Origin: Cyclospora cayetanensis
Taxonomy: Eukaryota; Apicomplexa; Conoidasida; Eucoccidiorida; Eimeriidae
NCBI RefSeq assembly: GCF_002999335.1
Contig: NW_020312657.1
Location: forward strand, 149,039 to 213,038
Reading direction: 5' to 3'
Length of the DNA stretch: 64,000 bases
Of the stretch, positions 48,701-60,900 are shown piece after piece (position 1 is the stretch's first letter; each line of letters opens with the position of its first letter). A program made the translations under genes and the position numbers. The notes under the pieces are model-generated. The model had not been told where the DNA came from and searched no databases. It worked only from the letters and a program-made list of their open reading frames with translations.

Positions 48701-49443
48701 CACGCCCATCGGAGGCGAACCGAACTGCGAACGGAAAAGCAGAAAAGAAAAAGCCAGCGCTAGTTTTTGGGGGGGCCCCTCCGGCTTCCGTGGCTCCCGC
48801 AACGGATGCGAGACCGGCCATCAAGGGCGCGGGCGCTTCTTCAAAGGGGCCCCCCCCCCCGTCGCAGAAGAAGGAGCTGCGGTCCAAGGGGGGGGCCCCC
48901 GTTCCTCTTGTGCCACTCGCGGAGTACCCAGGGGCCTCTGCAAACTTCGAGGGCCTGTGGAGCCTCTGGCTGCAGCAGGAAGAACTCCTGAGACCAGACT
49001 TCCTAACCCCAACCCTTGCGGGAGGCTCTCTTGAGTGGTCGGTGGGCACTCCAACATACACAGCTAAGCTCCCTCTGTCAACTCACGAGACGCGAAGCGT
49101 TGGAGGCAGTTCCAGCGATTCCGCAGATCCAGGGGAAGGCCAAATGGGAGAGCCTCAAGCCTACACAGTGCGCTTCAAATCCAACCAAGGGTTAGGGCAG
49201 GAACAAATGTACGAGGTTCTTAAGGCGCAGCCTGCACAAGGCCAAGCTGCGGCTTTCGCTGGGCAGCCTTTGAGGCTCCCCCAGAGTGTGTACCCAGTGT
49301 CGGATCCTCTGCTGAATGCGAATACCTTTGAGCGCCCTTCTTCTTGCCTGTATGACCCTTTCGCGAGGGCAGTGGGCGCGAGCAGTGGATTCAGCAGTCT
49401 GTGGGAGAGCATGCAAAAGAATCGCGCAAGACAGTACCACTGA
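35263..49443 (+). CDS. giant repeat-rich protein with RS-like tract and coiled coils, function unknown
   Basis: Exons 35263-35910, 36208-36423, 37314-37595, 38317-38499, 38572-38628, 38805-42572, 42997-43212, 43683-44276, 44384-44498, 44991-45231, 45574-45764, 45957-46028 and about 46970-49443 join in phase to about 3018 residues. The N-terminal exon has FQQQP-type repeats, then a strand-rich segment (EVSIQPLGPRSARVEVW). Helical segments follow (LQDQQREERNISSRLRGLEA). The 3.8-kb exon holds octapeptide repeats, Ala runs, an R-S-V-S tract (about 1106-1162) and a long coiled coil (KTLQHQLEEQSKQQTELLKQ). Later exons are basic (DSRRDRGRERGPARRERS), then comes a Pro/Ser-rich 825-residue tail. The first intron uses GC-AG. 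No family is recognised; scaffold, splicing-body or cytoskeletal roles are guesses. The weakest join is 46028 to 46970, where the acceptor is unusual; the tail could instead be a separate gene starting at ATG 46972. Confidence 0.62.
35500..35735 (+). repeat. in-frame FQQQP-type coding repeat
   Basis: About a dozen degenerate units of cagcagcag-cc-(g/a)(t/a).. encode QQQPYQF, QQQPEF and QQQPYQS variants within the first exon of the giant gene. Confidence 0.85.
36079..36175. repeat. GA array followed by GACA array
   Basis: About 25 GA dinucleotides run directly into about 11 GACA (cagacaga) units inside the GC-AG intron 35911-36207 of the giant gene. Confidence 0.9.
36480..37190. repeat. CT-rich intronic minisatellite
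   Basis: About 700 bp of almost pure pyrimidine tract on the plus strand is made of ctctctttctgcctgc-type units, within the intron 36424-37313. Three plus frames stay open through it, giving false long open frames rich in Leu, Ser, Cys and Phe. Confidence 0.88.
37637..38130. repeat. 26-bp intronic minisatellite, about 18 copies
   Basis: The unit resembles ccccacaagcacgttt plus a variable aattgatctt / atttgatctt / catggatctt ending. It fills most of the intron 37596-38316. Confidence 0.9.
38850..39035 (+). repeat. 24-bp coding repeat (ASAEVLxE octapeptide)
   Basis: Seven full and one partial unit of gcatcagcggaagttttann gaa encode ASAEVL followed by AA, GE, TE or AE, at the start of the 3.8-kb exon. 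The unit is a multiple of three and is predicted helical. Confidence 0.9.
40737..40905 (+). repeat. 12-bp coding repeat (RSVS tract)
   Basis: About twelve units of aggagtgtcagc encode R-S-V-S, with one Arg-Asn variant, forming an SR-like tract in the giant protein. The opposite strand is also open and would read as ADTP repeats; that reading is a shadow. Confidence 0.9.
42598..42725. repeat. cagtgcagagacaga minisatellite at the start of an intron
   Basis: Units of about 16-17 bp built from cagtgcagagacaga, then pure cagacaga, begin just after the donor at 42573. They explain the spurious continuation of the open frame past the exon end. Confidence 0.82.
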
Positions 49444-49600
49444 GGCACTCTCCATTAGCATCCACCTTTCGTCGTGCAAAAGAATCGCGCAAGACAGTAC
49501 CACTGAGGCACTCTCCATTAGCATCCACCTTTCGGCATGCAAAAGAATCGCGCAAGACAGTACCACTGAGGCACTCTCCATTAGCATCCACCTTTTGTCG
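49412..49600. repeat. 63-bp tandem repeat spanning the giant gene's stop codon
   Basis: Units begin tgcaaaagaatcgcgc at 49412, 49475 and 49538. The first unit contains the last codons (MQKNRARQYH) and TGA of the giant gene; the same stop is repeated in each later unit. 63 bp equals 21 codons. Confidence 0.92.
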
Positions 49601-49912
49601 TGTGAGGAAACCTGCCTTCTGCCCTGGTGGCCAGTATGCCTGCCACGCGGCAGCGCCTGTACATACGTATCCAACACTTGCGTGCCGCGTTCGTCGGAAG
49701 ATGACAGAAAGCCTTCGTTTTTGCGGCGTCTCGAGGACGTCCAAATTCTTGGCGGTGCTCCGTGTGCTGAACTGCGGCCCGTGGTCTTTTTTTTAAAAAG
49801 AAAATGTTCAGTCACAGAAGGAAACTTGGCTCAGACATGTCGCGATCTGCAAGCTGCTGCTTCGTCTGCGCTCCTATTCAAACCCTTGCTCTAGTGTACG
49901 GGCCCCTCCCCC

Positions 49913-50250
49913 GACGCTTGTTCCTAGTTTCTTTCTCCTTCTTCCCTCTGTACGCATACAGCCTACGCTGCATCTCCCCTGACGCTTTTTCCTAGTTTCT
50001 TTCTCTTTCTTCCCTCTGTACGCATACAGCCTACGCTGCATCTCCCCTGACGCTTTTTCCTAGTTTCTTTCTCTTTCTTCCCTCTGTATGCATACAGCCT
50101 ACGCTGCATCTCCCCTGACGCTTGTTCCTAGTTTCTTTCTCCTTCTTCCCTCTGTACGCATACAGCCTACGCTGCATCTCCCCTGACGCTTTTTCCTAGT
50201 TTCTTTCTCTTTCTTCCCTCTGCATGCATACAGCCCGCGCTGCATCAATT
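49913..50250. repeat. 68-bp tandem repeat, nearly 5 copies
   Basis: Units start gacgctt at 49913, 49981, 50049, 50117 and 50185, each with ttcctagtttctttctc and cctctgtacgcatacagcct. The sequence is pyrimidine-rich and lies downstream of the giant gene. Confidence 0.92.
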
Positions 50251-53141
50251 GCACGGGTGCCTCGAAACGCCTTAAACACCCCCAACCTCCCTGCAGGCTC
50301 GAATAACACGCAAGCCTCCCCCTGCCACCACTTTAACACGCTACAGGCAACCCTCTCAAGAGTCGATCCTAACAATGTGCTGCGCCCCGCTTCCTACCAG
50401 CCTGCTTTCTACTCATCTACCACACGTGGTGGCGATCTTTTTTATGGAGGAAAAAAGTTGCGGGATCGATGCAATAAAGGACGCTTGGCCAAACCGGCCG
50501 CCGCACTTTTTAAAAACACCCACATCAGGAGGAACGAGCATGCGACCTCCTCTTGCTCTGTGCCTCCTCCCTCTTCTCAAGTCCTCCCTCTCTGTTACCT
50601 TCTGTCCCTTAGCCAACAGCAGGCAGACCACGCAAGCCTCCACTGGCTAGACAGACTCGAGCGGGCAACAGAGAGGCGACAGATCAAGGCAAGGTGAGGT
50701 CAGCGCGAACAGGAGGTGACTTGCGGCAGCGGCAAGATAGATCCACTTTTGCGCATTTCAAGCTATGAAAAAGCGGGGGCCCACCCGCAACTTTATACAT
50801 GCGTATATACCCCCCGCCCCCCAGCTTACCCTGTGATACAGAAAAAAAACCTAGCGTCCTAATGAACCAAGGCATGTGATAATGCTCTAAAGCTCAGTAC
50901 CACCTAAAAAGCGCTGCGTTATGAGAAAAAGCGGATAACGAGAACACCAACACAGGCCGTAGGGAATCTGTCGAGGAATAAGGTTGTCACTTTCGACGGG
51001 AAACAGTAATCAGAAGACAGCAACGAGAGCAGCCGGCACACACTACACCACGCAGACCAACTACTACTGCAAATTGACTAAACCCGAAATTCGTGCGCGC
51101 GGATGGCCAATGCAACGCCTCGAGCGTTACAGAAACTACAGCCAACAGCGGATGCCCTTACCTGTTCGTGCAGCGCCGCACTTCGGCTGCAACATCGTTT
51201 TTCAACATGCAGCCGATTACCATAAAGGCGAAAAACGGAAATCAGACGTGCGCAGGTGACAACTACAGACTGAACAAGCTTCAACCCCACCAAACAGCTA
51301 CTGCACTGCGGGTGGACACGCATGCACGAAGCACACCCTTGGAGCACATGTATATACGAAAAAATGTATATCCCTACATGGGAGCAACCGCGCGAGAGCA
51401 ATTGCCCCCGCTCGCGCGACACACCGAGAATCCTAGAGCAACAGGCGAATAAGAGCAAGGAAGCAGCAAGGAGGAGGAAGGAATAGGGGGATTAATGCGC
51501 ATACGTTACGACGGCTACAACGAGCAACATATGCTCTTCCACTCGGCCGCTCATAGAGCCTGTGTTGAGAACTCGGCATCGCTGGGGAGGGAGCCAATTG
51601 ATCTACAAGCAGCGACTCCAATATAGACTCAGCAACGTCAACGGCCGCATGGAAGTACGTATGCGCACACCTTCCGGCGTAAGCAGTGGCATGCTCCGAT
51701 GCATCATACATGCAGAGAGCGTAATTGACCTCCGAGTTAGGAGAGGGTGCTGTATCATGTGTGCATACAACACCTCGTTATATGTGCACGTGTAGCACTT
51801 TTTCGTATTGCATTCGCACAGTGTCCTTTTGCGTGAGTACTGCTCTCAATTGGAATATTCGATAGATGGACAGTGAGACAGCGCCATGTTACGAGATCCA
51901 CCATTCCGATATCCTGCCCTCCACGAACACCTCGAAACGATTTTGTATTTGTCGAACGAATGCAGTCATAGACTTGCAACAGGATGCGCTTAATATGCGG
52001 ATATTGATGTACTGACGACGATGGTTACGAGACGCCATATCAGCAGTAGCAGGCAAGGCGAGCGAGAGTGACGAAGTAGTATATACGGAGGTGGGTATAG
52101 ATACACCGCAGGCTCCTCGTTCGTGGAGCGCACAATATTCAACTACTGAGACAAATACGGAATGATAGAACTGAGAAAAGGGAAGGACCGTCGTAATAAT
52201 AACTAGGCACTATAATAACCAGTATCATGTGGACACGCGGTATATGTATGTAGTACGTACGCGTGCATGTTTGCTTCGCCGTCGTGTACACCCCAATATG
52301 GCATCTCTAAACCCCTTTGGACCGCGACGGCTTCCAGATACAACTGCAATATGGCAACAATAATGAAGCAAAACTATGGAAACTATCACTACAGCGAGGT
52401 ACCAAATGTACTGACAAGAAAGAAGCGCCAATCAAAAGAATAGAACGAAAATAAGCCAGACTGCAATAATATCCACTTGTTCGCCCACACGCGGCGCCGG
52501 GGAAAAACACGCACGGTGTATAGTGTATGTACACCCCAAGTACACACCTCCCCACACATCGAAAGGCGCAAAGAACACAAGCATAGGGAACAAACAAGAC
52601 GGCAGCATCAGCGATAACTACAACAGCATAAGGGCTTGCACAGCATGTGTCAACACTGCCTCCCTCAAGCTTTCGAATCGCCATCTTAGAGACCACCGCT
52701 TCTCGACGCGGTGTAAATCCTGCTCCTGCCGTTCTATATTCAGCACACGCAGGCACTCGCGCTCTCACCTCCTCCTCCTCGCAAGTCGCCGAGAGAGACA
52801 CCAGAAGAACGATCTCCGTCTTCTGGAGATTCGACGTCCACGCACATCCTTTCCCATCAAGAAACCGCGTCGATATCAGCCGCAGAACGCACGACCAACC
52901 GTCATCCTCTCTCAATTACATATTTATCAATGTTATCTCAACAGGGTTCGCTGCCACAGCTCTCCTCCTCCTCCCCCCCTGCCTCCTTCCGTCCCCCGAA
53001 ACTCTCTGCAGCCACCCCCCTCGTTCCCTTATTTACACACATTTCTTCCTTGCGAGCCACCACAAGGCGGCACAACAGCAGCCTCCCGCCCTCGTCGCTG
53101 TTAGCTGCAACTGCTACTGCTGCAACTGCTGATTCTGCTGC
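50251..53141. other. intergenic, no supported gene
   Basis: It lies between the convergent 3' ends of the giant gene (+) and the CELF-like gene (-). Open frames up to 200 codons occur (for example 52307-52915 minus) but show no domain, no consistent codon pattern and no splicing logic. Repeat density is lower than in the flanks. Confidence 0.42.
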
Positions 53142-56100
53142 TCAATACGGCGCGAACCGCTGTTGCTGCTGAGCACCAGCGCCTCCAAAGCCTCCCTGAC
53201 TCTGGCCGTATCCGCCAGCAGCAGTCTGAGGGTTGTAAGCACCACCCCACTGCCCGTCACGGGGGCCCCCTTGGTGAGGGGCCCCCGCAGGCGGCATACC
53301 CCCGCCTTGATTGAATCCCATTGGCGAAGGTCGCACTGCGTGCTGCTCTTCGCCCTTCTTGATAGTAACTTTCAGCCGCTTTCCCCCAGCTAAGAAACCA
53401 TTCATCGCAGCCACCGCAGCAGCGGCAGCCTCAGGCGTGTCGTAAGAAACAAATCCGTACCCCTTGTTTCTGCCGCTCTGTTTGTCCATTGCAACTCGCG
53501 CCGAAAGAACATTACCAAACTGCGAGAACGCGTTCAGAAGATCACAGTAATTCCACTCATTCGGCACGTGGAAAACAAATATATTCGCCCCGGGAGGTCC
53601 TACAAAAAGCAAACAGGCAGACACACCAACACACAAGAGACCCCATTAAAAATACAAACAAACATATATATATACAGCGAATTGCGTAGCACACCGTACT
53701 CATAAAAGCACAAACACACACAATAAGAACCGAATCATACCGGCACACAATTGCCCTCCGTTCCTTTGTCAATCTCTCTATCTGTCTTTCTCATCTTGGA
53801 GGGCTGCATCTCTCTCTCTCTTTTTCTTTCTACCTTCTGCGTGTCTCTCGTTCTCCCATCCGACCCCCCCAAATAACAAAAAATTACCACTTCTACTACT
53901 TCCTACTACAACTACTACTTCCTACTACAACTACTACTTCCTACTACAACTACTACTTCCTACTACTACTACTACTTCCTGCTACTACCCAAATCCTAGA
54001 AGCCTCCCCTAGCGGCCCTCTCCTCTACACACTCACCATTCTGATCTCTGGAGCCAGGGGCCCCTCCTGCCCCGTCATCCATACAGCCACCCTGGGGGCC
54101 CCCTCCTTGCGTCATGCCCCCGAAGCCAGAGGGGGCCCCCATGTGGCCACCCCCTCCGTAGCCCGGGGTGGTGCCGGGGGGCCCCGGGGGGGGGGCCTGC
54201 ATGAATTCGAGAGGCCTTTCCCACGTCGTGACACCCGTCATTTCGTTGTGATAGTACGGCCGACCCTCGGGGGAAAAATATTCCTTCCACGGTCCAGCGG
54301 CTCGCGGATTCGCGTTGCTGGGAGGCATGGGGGAGCCGCCTCCCATACCCGGAGACATCCGAGGGGCCCCTCCCATGGGGCCCCCCCCCATAACACCGCT
54401 CCGAGGAACCCCCCCCCCCATGGGGCCCCCTCCCATGCCACCACTGCGAGCCGCCATGCCCATGCCACCCATGCCCATGTTGTTGTTCACTGCACGCACC
54501 AAATCCGCATACGTACACATATACACATATATATACATATATATACATATATATACATATATGTATGCATGTACACCGCATGACTCATCAGACACCCTAT
54601 ATATGCATACATGTACAGGCGGGGTCTCTGCATAAAAGACATACAAACGCCACGCGACACATCGAAAACACGCTTCCGCGACACAGCTCAAACGCCCTGC
54701 CCAAAAAACAGGAAAAAAATCCATGTGTCACACCCTCACGACGTCGTCTGCAGGAAAAAACTGCCCTCCGTCGATACACCCCACGCTGCCTGCCCTTTGA
54801 AAAACACGCTTCTCACTCATTTGCTGCCTTTGAGCCCTACTCTCCGCGAAGCGCACTTCCATTGGACGAGGGCACCCAGTCCAGACGTGCTTGCCATTCA
54901 AAGAATTGATGGCGAACAACGCCTCCTCCTTCTGCCCCATCTTGACGAAAGCACAGCCACGGCCGGTGCCAGTTGTACTGTCCTTCATGATGAAGATTTC
55001 CTCGACCTGCAAGGGAGCCGAATCCGCAGATTGCGCGGCAAAAGGGCGTCTTTCTGTTGCAACTTGCGTGCGTCTCGCGCCTCTACCCTGATCCTACGCC
55101 TGTTCCCCCACTGTCTCTTTACAGCGCTTCTGAAGAACACTCCAAAAGGCCACCCCACCCACCAACCACCCTCCAAGCCATCAGCGCCGTTTTTTTCTCT
55201 CTCTATCTCTGTCTCTGTCTGTGTGTCTCTCTCTATCTCTGTCTCTGTGTGTCTATCTCTATCTCTATCTCTGTCTCTGTCTCGCTTCGGGGTGAAAACA
55301 AGCCCCCCTTGCCCCCCCAGATGCAGCGTGTACCTATCGATCCCTCCATCATCCTTCCCCGCGTCCTCCCTTACCTGCCCATAATCCTGGAAGAACGCCT
55401 TCAGCTCCTCATCCTTCAATGTGCGTGGGAGGCTGCCGACGAAGAGCTTCGCTTGCGGCACGCCAGGCTCGCAAGCCTGCAAAAACGCGCACGAGCAGTG
55501 AAGGAAAGAATCGAGCAAGGAGGTCAGGTCTAGAAAGCGCCGGAAGAGGCGAGGAACGAGGCGGTGTCTCTCGTGAAACACCAGCAGAACGTGTGTGCTG
55601 TCTGCTGCTGCATGCCAGTCATGGCATGCAGCAGCAGCAGCGGCTGCAGGACGGCAAGCTTTGCAAGAACACACCTGGGGACTAAGCCCAAGCCTCTCAG
55701 CCTCGCCAGTGGCGTATTTAACTGAAATTGCACCCATTGAAGAGTCCAACACGCGGATGTTGTGAAGACCCTTGATCGCCGAATCGGCTCCGGCAATGGA
55801 GGCTGCACATGACATACAGACAGAATCAGCAGATACAGTCATCCCCAAACCCATTTGCACATGCACAGGAAAAAGCGCTTGTCACGCGGGTGTCTGTACA
55901 CCAGGGGTCATCATGAGGGCCCAAGGCACCGAAGGCGCCGCTACCCATATACAAAGAGAGGGAACGAGAGAAAGATATCCGTATATAGATTCACAGGCGA
56001 AGAGACGCACAAGACACCGAATAGGGGAAATCCGAGAGCAGGGAGGCATGTTTCAAAGAACATCACAACATTTCACCCTCCCCCCCCTTCTGCGAGCACC

Positions 56101-56707
56101 CCCATGCGGCTATGGATCACGTCGACGCCCACTCACAACCATCAGAAAGCCCACATAAAAGTGAGAAGAGAAAGCAGGCTCCCCTCGATGGGTATATATA
56201 TCTGTGCGTGTGTGTGTTAATGGGAATATATCTGTGTGTGTGTTAGTGTGTTAATGGGAATATGTCTGTGCGTGCGTGTGTTGATGGGAGAAGATGAACA
56301 ACGGATCGATCTTCCACAAGACATCCAAAGAAGACACAGGAAGCCAGAAGCACGTGCACTACGCGCGTCCCCTGCCCATGCAAAAGCCGAGAAGACGCAC
56401 CCATTTTGATGAAAGCGCTATTCTTGTGCTTTCCCGTCGCCTTATCGCGGATGATGATGACCTCGCGCACTTCCCCGAACTCCTCGAAGACCGGCCTAAG
56501 ACCATCCTCGTCCATTGATTGGGGAACTCGACCAATAAATAACTTTATTTCCACGGAAGGCGGAATTTTCTCTCCCACTGGACCGCCAGTGGGTACACCC
56601 CCAGCTGATGCAGCAACAGCTCCTGCAGCCGCAGCTGCACCAGCCGCCGCCTCTTGCGCCAGAGACTCGGAGGCTCCGTTCGTTTCGAGGGAGGCGTCTG
56701 CCATCAT
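53142..56707 (-). CDS. CELF/Bruno-like RNA-binding protein with three RRMs and a WW domain
   Basis: Six minus-strand exons (56707-56401, 55802-55675, 55476-55375, 55006-54817, 54489-54037, 53599-53142) join in phase to 545 residues. RRM1 (about 53-135) has [16 protein letters not shown] and [13 protein letters not shown]2 (about 153-233) has [16 protein letters not shown] and [10 protein letters not shown] Gly/Met/Pro-rich linker then leads to a WW domain (about 308-338): [20 protein letters not shown] plus TTWERP. RRM3 (about 398-475) has [11 protein letters not shown], with RNP1 as KGYGFVSY, followed by a Gly/Gln tail. CELF proteins bind GU-rich RNA and act in splicing, translation control and decay; plant FCA has two RRMs plus WW. 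The start is one of two adjacent ATGs. Introns hold TATC, TG and CTA arrays. Fold and domains are secure; target RNAs are unknown. Confidence 0.9.
53885..53990. repeat. CTA/ACT-rich intronic minisatellite
   Basis: About four units of actacttcctactacaact lie in the last intron of the CELF-like gene. Confidence 0.85.
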
Positions 56708-57134
56708 CACTGAAAGAAAACACAAATCCTAAATTCTAAAAATTAACCGCGCGTCTTGAGCCGTTGAAAGCGCGACGCTACGGGAAGCGCCGTGCGACCA
56801 GCAGGGGGAATGCGCGCAAGGGGCTGCGCAATAGGACAAGGGAGTTCAGGAGACAGCAGCCAGCAAGCAATGCGAAAAGCGTAAAATTAGGCGTAGACAG
56901 CGAAAGAATGTTCAGTGTAGCGGCAGAAAACAGCAGGATGCGGAGGGGGCTAGGCTGTGGGTTGGCTCAGAGCAACGCGCGCGCACCAAGAAGAATCACA
57001 AACGGGCAGTTGCGATCTGCAGAAGCAGCAGGATGTGCTTGGCGAAGCCGCAGAAAAGAATGAATAATATTGACTTTGCCTCCCCAGTTCTAGATTCTCT
57101 CACTGGAGCAGAAGAAGCAGGCTCCGCAGCAGCA

Positions 57135-57176
<42 letters not shown>

Positions 57177-57925
57177 CGGGAGAGGAAGCTGCCCACACAG
57201 CCTATGGTCTAGCAGGGAAGCCTTGGGAGCTCTAGCAGTGGCGTTTCTCGAGGGCCCCTGCTGCGTGTAATCCTTCGATAAAATGCGTATTTAGAACAAA
57301 GCGTTTCCGACGTATTTAGTAAGCCGAAAGGAAAGAGACGGTGCGGATCTTCTAAGCCGCGATTGGTGGCTTCCATCATGGCGGCTGCAACACCACGCTT
57401 CTGCTCCTCCCTTCAGCAGCAACACCAACTGCTGCTGCTGCTGCTGCTGGCTGTGCAGCACGACGATGATCGGCAGAAGGCGCTGTCTTTTGCTGCTGAT
57501 GGTTGCAGCCGTCCTGCAGGGTTCGCTTTCTGTGCCGCAGCCCTCTTCTTTTTGTATTTCTCTGCGCCACCTCCTCCTGACTCTGTGGCAGCTGCAGCAG
57601 GCAAGAGGGCTCTTAGGAACCTGCTGCTGCCACGCGGCTAGTCCTGAGTCTCAGCGCGTAATGTCTCTCTAGCTTCCACACCAGCAGCAGCAGCTCCTCA
57701 GCAGCAGGTTTGAGCGCATTTGTACGCACGTATCTCCCAGCTACCGGACGCAACGGCGCGTTCACAGGGGCAGACAGCCGGTGCCTCTTCCTCCTCCCAC
57801 GGCTGCCAGAGGCAGAGTGCCCCCGTGTGGCGTTTTGCCCCCATGCAGTGACAGAGAAATAGGCTTTGCAGAGCAACAACATCGCAAAACTCCGAGGAAG
57901 GAAGGAGAAAGTTGCAGCCGCAAAA
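56708..57925. other. divergent intergenic region
   Basis: It separates the 5' ends of the CELF-like gene (-) and the membrane J-domain gene (+). It has a CAG array at about 57128-57172 and a CTG cluster at 57427-57450. A plus frame from 57363 (MVASIMAAATPRFC...) is open for 92 codons but is low-complexity and unsupported. Promoters for both genes should lie here. Confidence 0.42.
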
Positions 57926-60900
57926 ATGTTGGGGTCAGCGGACGAGATCCTACAGCAGTCGGTGCTGTATGGAGCCTTAACAGTTGTGCTTCTCTCCCCG
58001 CGGGTGTCTCAGCTGTTGCCTCAGCAACAAAGAAAATGGCTGTCGTACCTCCGCAAGCCAAGTGAGTTTTCGTTTCTGTTTTACACGTATTACCAGCAGA
58101 CACCAGTGCGATTTCCTTCTTCGGGTGCGTCTCGCCTGCTCCTCGAAGCTGTGAACGCAACACGACTAAAAGATCCTTTCTAGCGAGGCGTTGGACATGG
58201 CGCGCGTTAAGGAGCCCCCCTTCCCCCCCCTTCTCCGTTCAAGGGTTTAGGGAAAGCCTCAAGAGGTCTTCCCCTCTTGCACGCTGAAAAAAGGATCCTA
58301 CAGAAATCCCCCCGCAGAGATGGGGGCACACACACCCTGAGATTCACTGCTCATCATACGCCGAGACGGGGTTGCAAGGGGGGAGGGAGTTTTTCAAAAA
58401 GCACGTCTCGCATCATGACGTGTCTTCGTTCTGGCATCTGTGCTTTTTCGCCGATTTCAGTATTGAGCGCGGTGCTTATGTACTTGGCGTATCTGCCTGT
58501 TGCTACACCGCGTGTGAATTTCTACGCGATGTTGGAAGTTGGCATTCACGCGAGTAAAAACGATATTCTCCAAGTAGGTCTGCAAATAAGAGCGAAACGG
58601 CCGTTCCCATGGCAGGAGGTTCTGAGAGTCGCCGCGGCTCCATCGTTGACTCTCTCGGTGCCTCTATCCCCCCTCTATTCTTCTGCCATACTCGAGCGTT
58701 GTTGATTATTGACGTGTGAAGGAGTGACGAAGGGGCTCGAGAGATTTGCATGCCACTGCCTTTTTAGGGGTACCGAAACGTTTCCAAGAAATACCACCCC
58801 GACAGGGTTGCCGCCTCGGGCTTAATGCCTCCACTCGCTGGATCGTCTACTCCTGAAGAATATTTCATGGACTTAAAGAAGGCGCAGGAAGTTCTGACTC
58901 ATGACATCCGAAAGAGTTTCTATGACAGGTTCGGAGATCTCAAAGAAGGTGCGTGTGATGCGGGGTGCAGTTTCGCCAAGCGGCAGCGTGGGCTGTGCAA
59001 GTTGCACGCACTGTCTGTACAGACATGGCCACTGACTAACGAGGATTTCTACGCTGAATGTGTGCATATAGGGATATGTGTGGATTTGTCTGTTTGCGCT
59101 CAGTGGGAGAAGTTGACGAAAAGATTTCCATCATGGCAGTTTGCCTGTCTATTGCCGTTCATCTGCTGTGCTTCACTGTCGGCTTCCTCCTTTCCCATCC
59201 AAGCCACGTATCCTACGCAAAACAGGTACTTTGCACCTTCCTGATCTGTCTGTCCGCTATCACGCCCCTCTTTTCCTCCTCTCTTCATTTTCCCCCCATC
59301 ACTGTGTTTGCTGCTTTTTCAACGGTGCGTCTGCGGCTGTCTCTCCGTGTCTTAGACTTCTCCCTGGATAAACGTCACTCTGTGGCAAGCAAGCAGTCTC
59401 CCTTAGGTGTGCGTATGTGTGAGACGGCATGTGTGTGTGAATGTATGTATCAAGCGTCGATACACGTAAACGGCTGTCTCTGTTGAACTCGGTGTGCAGC
59501 TGCAATAGTGTTACTTTGTATGCATGCGCATGCCGATGTTCCTTCATCGTTTCGTGCCCTTGCCTTGTTTTTTATGTCTGATCCTCCTCGTCGTTGCTCG
59601 CTGTGTCTTTCATTGCCGTCGAGCCGATTCTCTCTTCCACCTCCTCCCCCAGTCGCTATTTTCCTGTTCCTGGCTTGCGTTGCCTCTGCACGTTCTGTTT
59701 GCTCGTTCTCATAGGTGCGCGTTTGCATTTCCTCCTCACAGTTCTATTAAAATCTTGTCATAGGCCACCTAGACCTTGCGCCTTGCTTTAATCATCATCG
59801 CTCTAGAGAGGCAGGAGCTTTTCCGATTTGTGTATGTATGTATGTGTGTTTGTGTGTGGCATAGATATTTTTCGTGTATAGTATCGCCGTCTTTTGCGTA
59901 GAGCTGCAGCAGCGTTTTGTCGAAGATGACGACTCACTGAACTTCCTGCCGTTTGTTTCAGAGCTCCTTCCCTTCGAAAAAATCTTGGTACTAATTCAAC
60001 GACCCTCGCACAGAGAGACTTTTGTCTGTAAATATGTCTGTGCATACATATATTTACCTAGATATACATACACATGTATATATATATACATATATGTACA
60101 TAGACATACATATTTACACATAGAGACAGATACGTCACATACGTAAGTGTGGGTTGGTTTCCTTGCGTTAAGTTCTTCCCCCAGTGTGTTTCTAGATTAT
60201 TTTTCATATTTCGTTCATGAACTCCGCTGTTTCGCGGCGTCTTCTTGCAATGGTCGTGCCCCTTTTCTGCATGCGTCATTGTGGTGGCCCTCCTATTGTA
60301 GCCTCGCGGTTTTTCCCGCTAAGAAAGTTTGTCAAAAGCCTTGTTGGCTGCTTTGAACTCGGATTCTTCCGAAAACGGGGGTGTGTGTGTCTCGTTTTCG
60401 GCGACTTCATGGTGCGCCTGTCTGTGCGGCTGCGCTGTATTGTCAGTTTTTCAGGGCTCTCTTCCCGTTTGTTCTCGTTGGTAGTCTCTGCCTCGCGGCG
60501 TGGCAGTTTTGTGACGTTCCTGCACGCCACTGGGCAGTCTTAAAGGCCCTCTTATCAACAAATCGCGTTCTTACTGAGCGCACTCAAGAGCTTATTCGAG
60601 CCACCTGTAAGCCACTGGGGGTTGATGCCTCTTGGCGGCTGCACGTGCGGGGTGCTCTTGCCAACTTGTTTGGACGCGTGCAGCATTTTTTGTGCAGCAA
60701 GGGAGAGAGGGCTGGGAGCTTGTGGAGGGAGTTCGCAATTTGCTACATTGTCTTCCGCCAAGTTCTTTTTCGCGAATGGTTTGGGGGGGAGGGGACGCCG
60801 CATGCTTCTTTCTTCTCTCCTCTGCAAACAGCTTTCGTGCGTGTCGCTTTCTCTTCGTGGAGAGCGCGTGGCGTGCCTCCGCGAGGCTTCATCAGTCCGC

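Noticed and set aside
52307..52915. Minus-strand frame of 202 codons
   Set aside because: No domain, Cys/Val-rich chance composition, several competing frames, and no splice-consistent neighbours.
57363..57641. Plus frame starting MVASIMAAATPRFC upstream of the membrane J-domain gene
   Set aside because: Low-complexity Leu/Ala translation of CTG repeats; it does not splice in phase into 57926 onward and is more likely 5' flank.
58240..58260. Telomere-like gggtttaggg motif
   Set aside because: A single copy in an intron; no array, so not an interstitial telomere tract.
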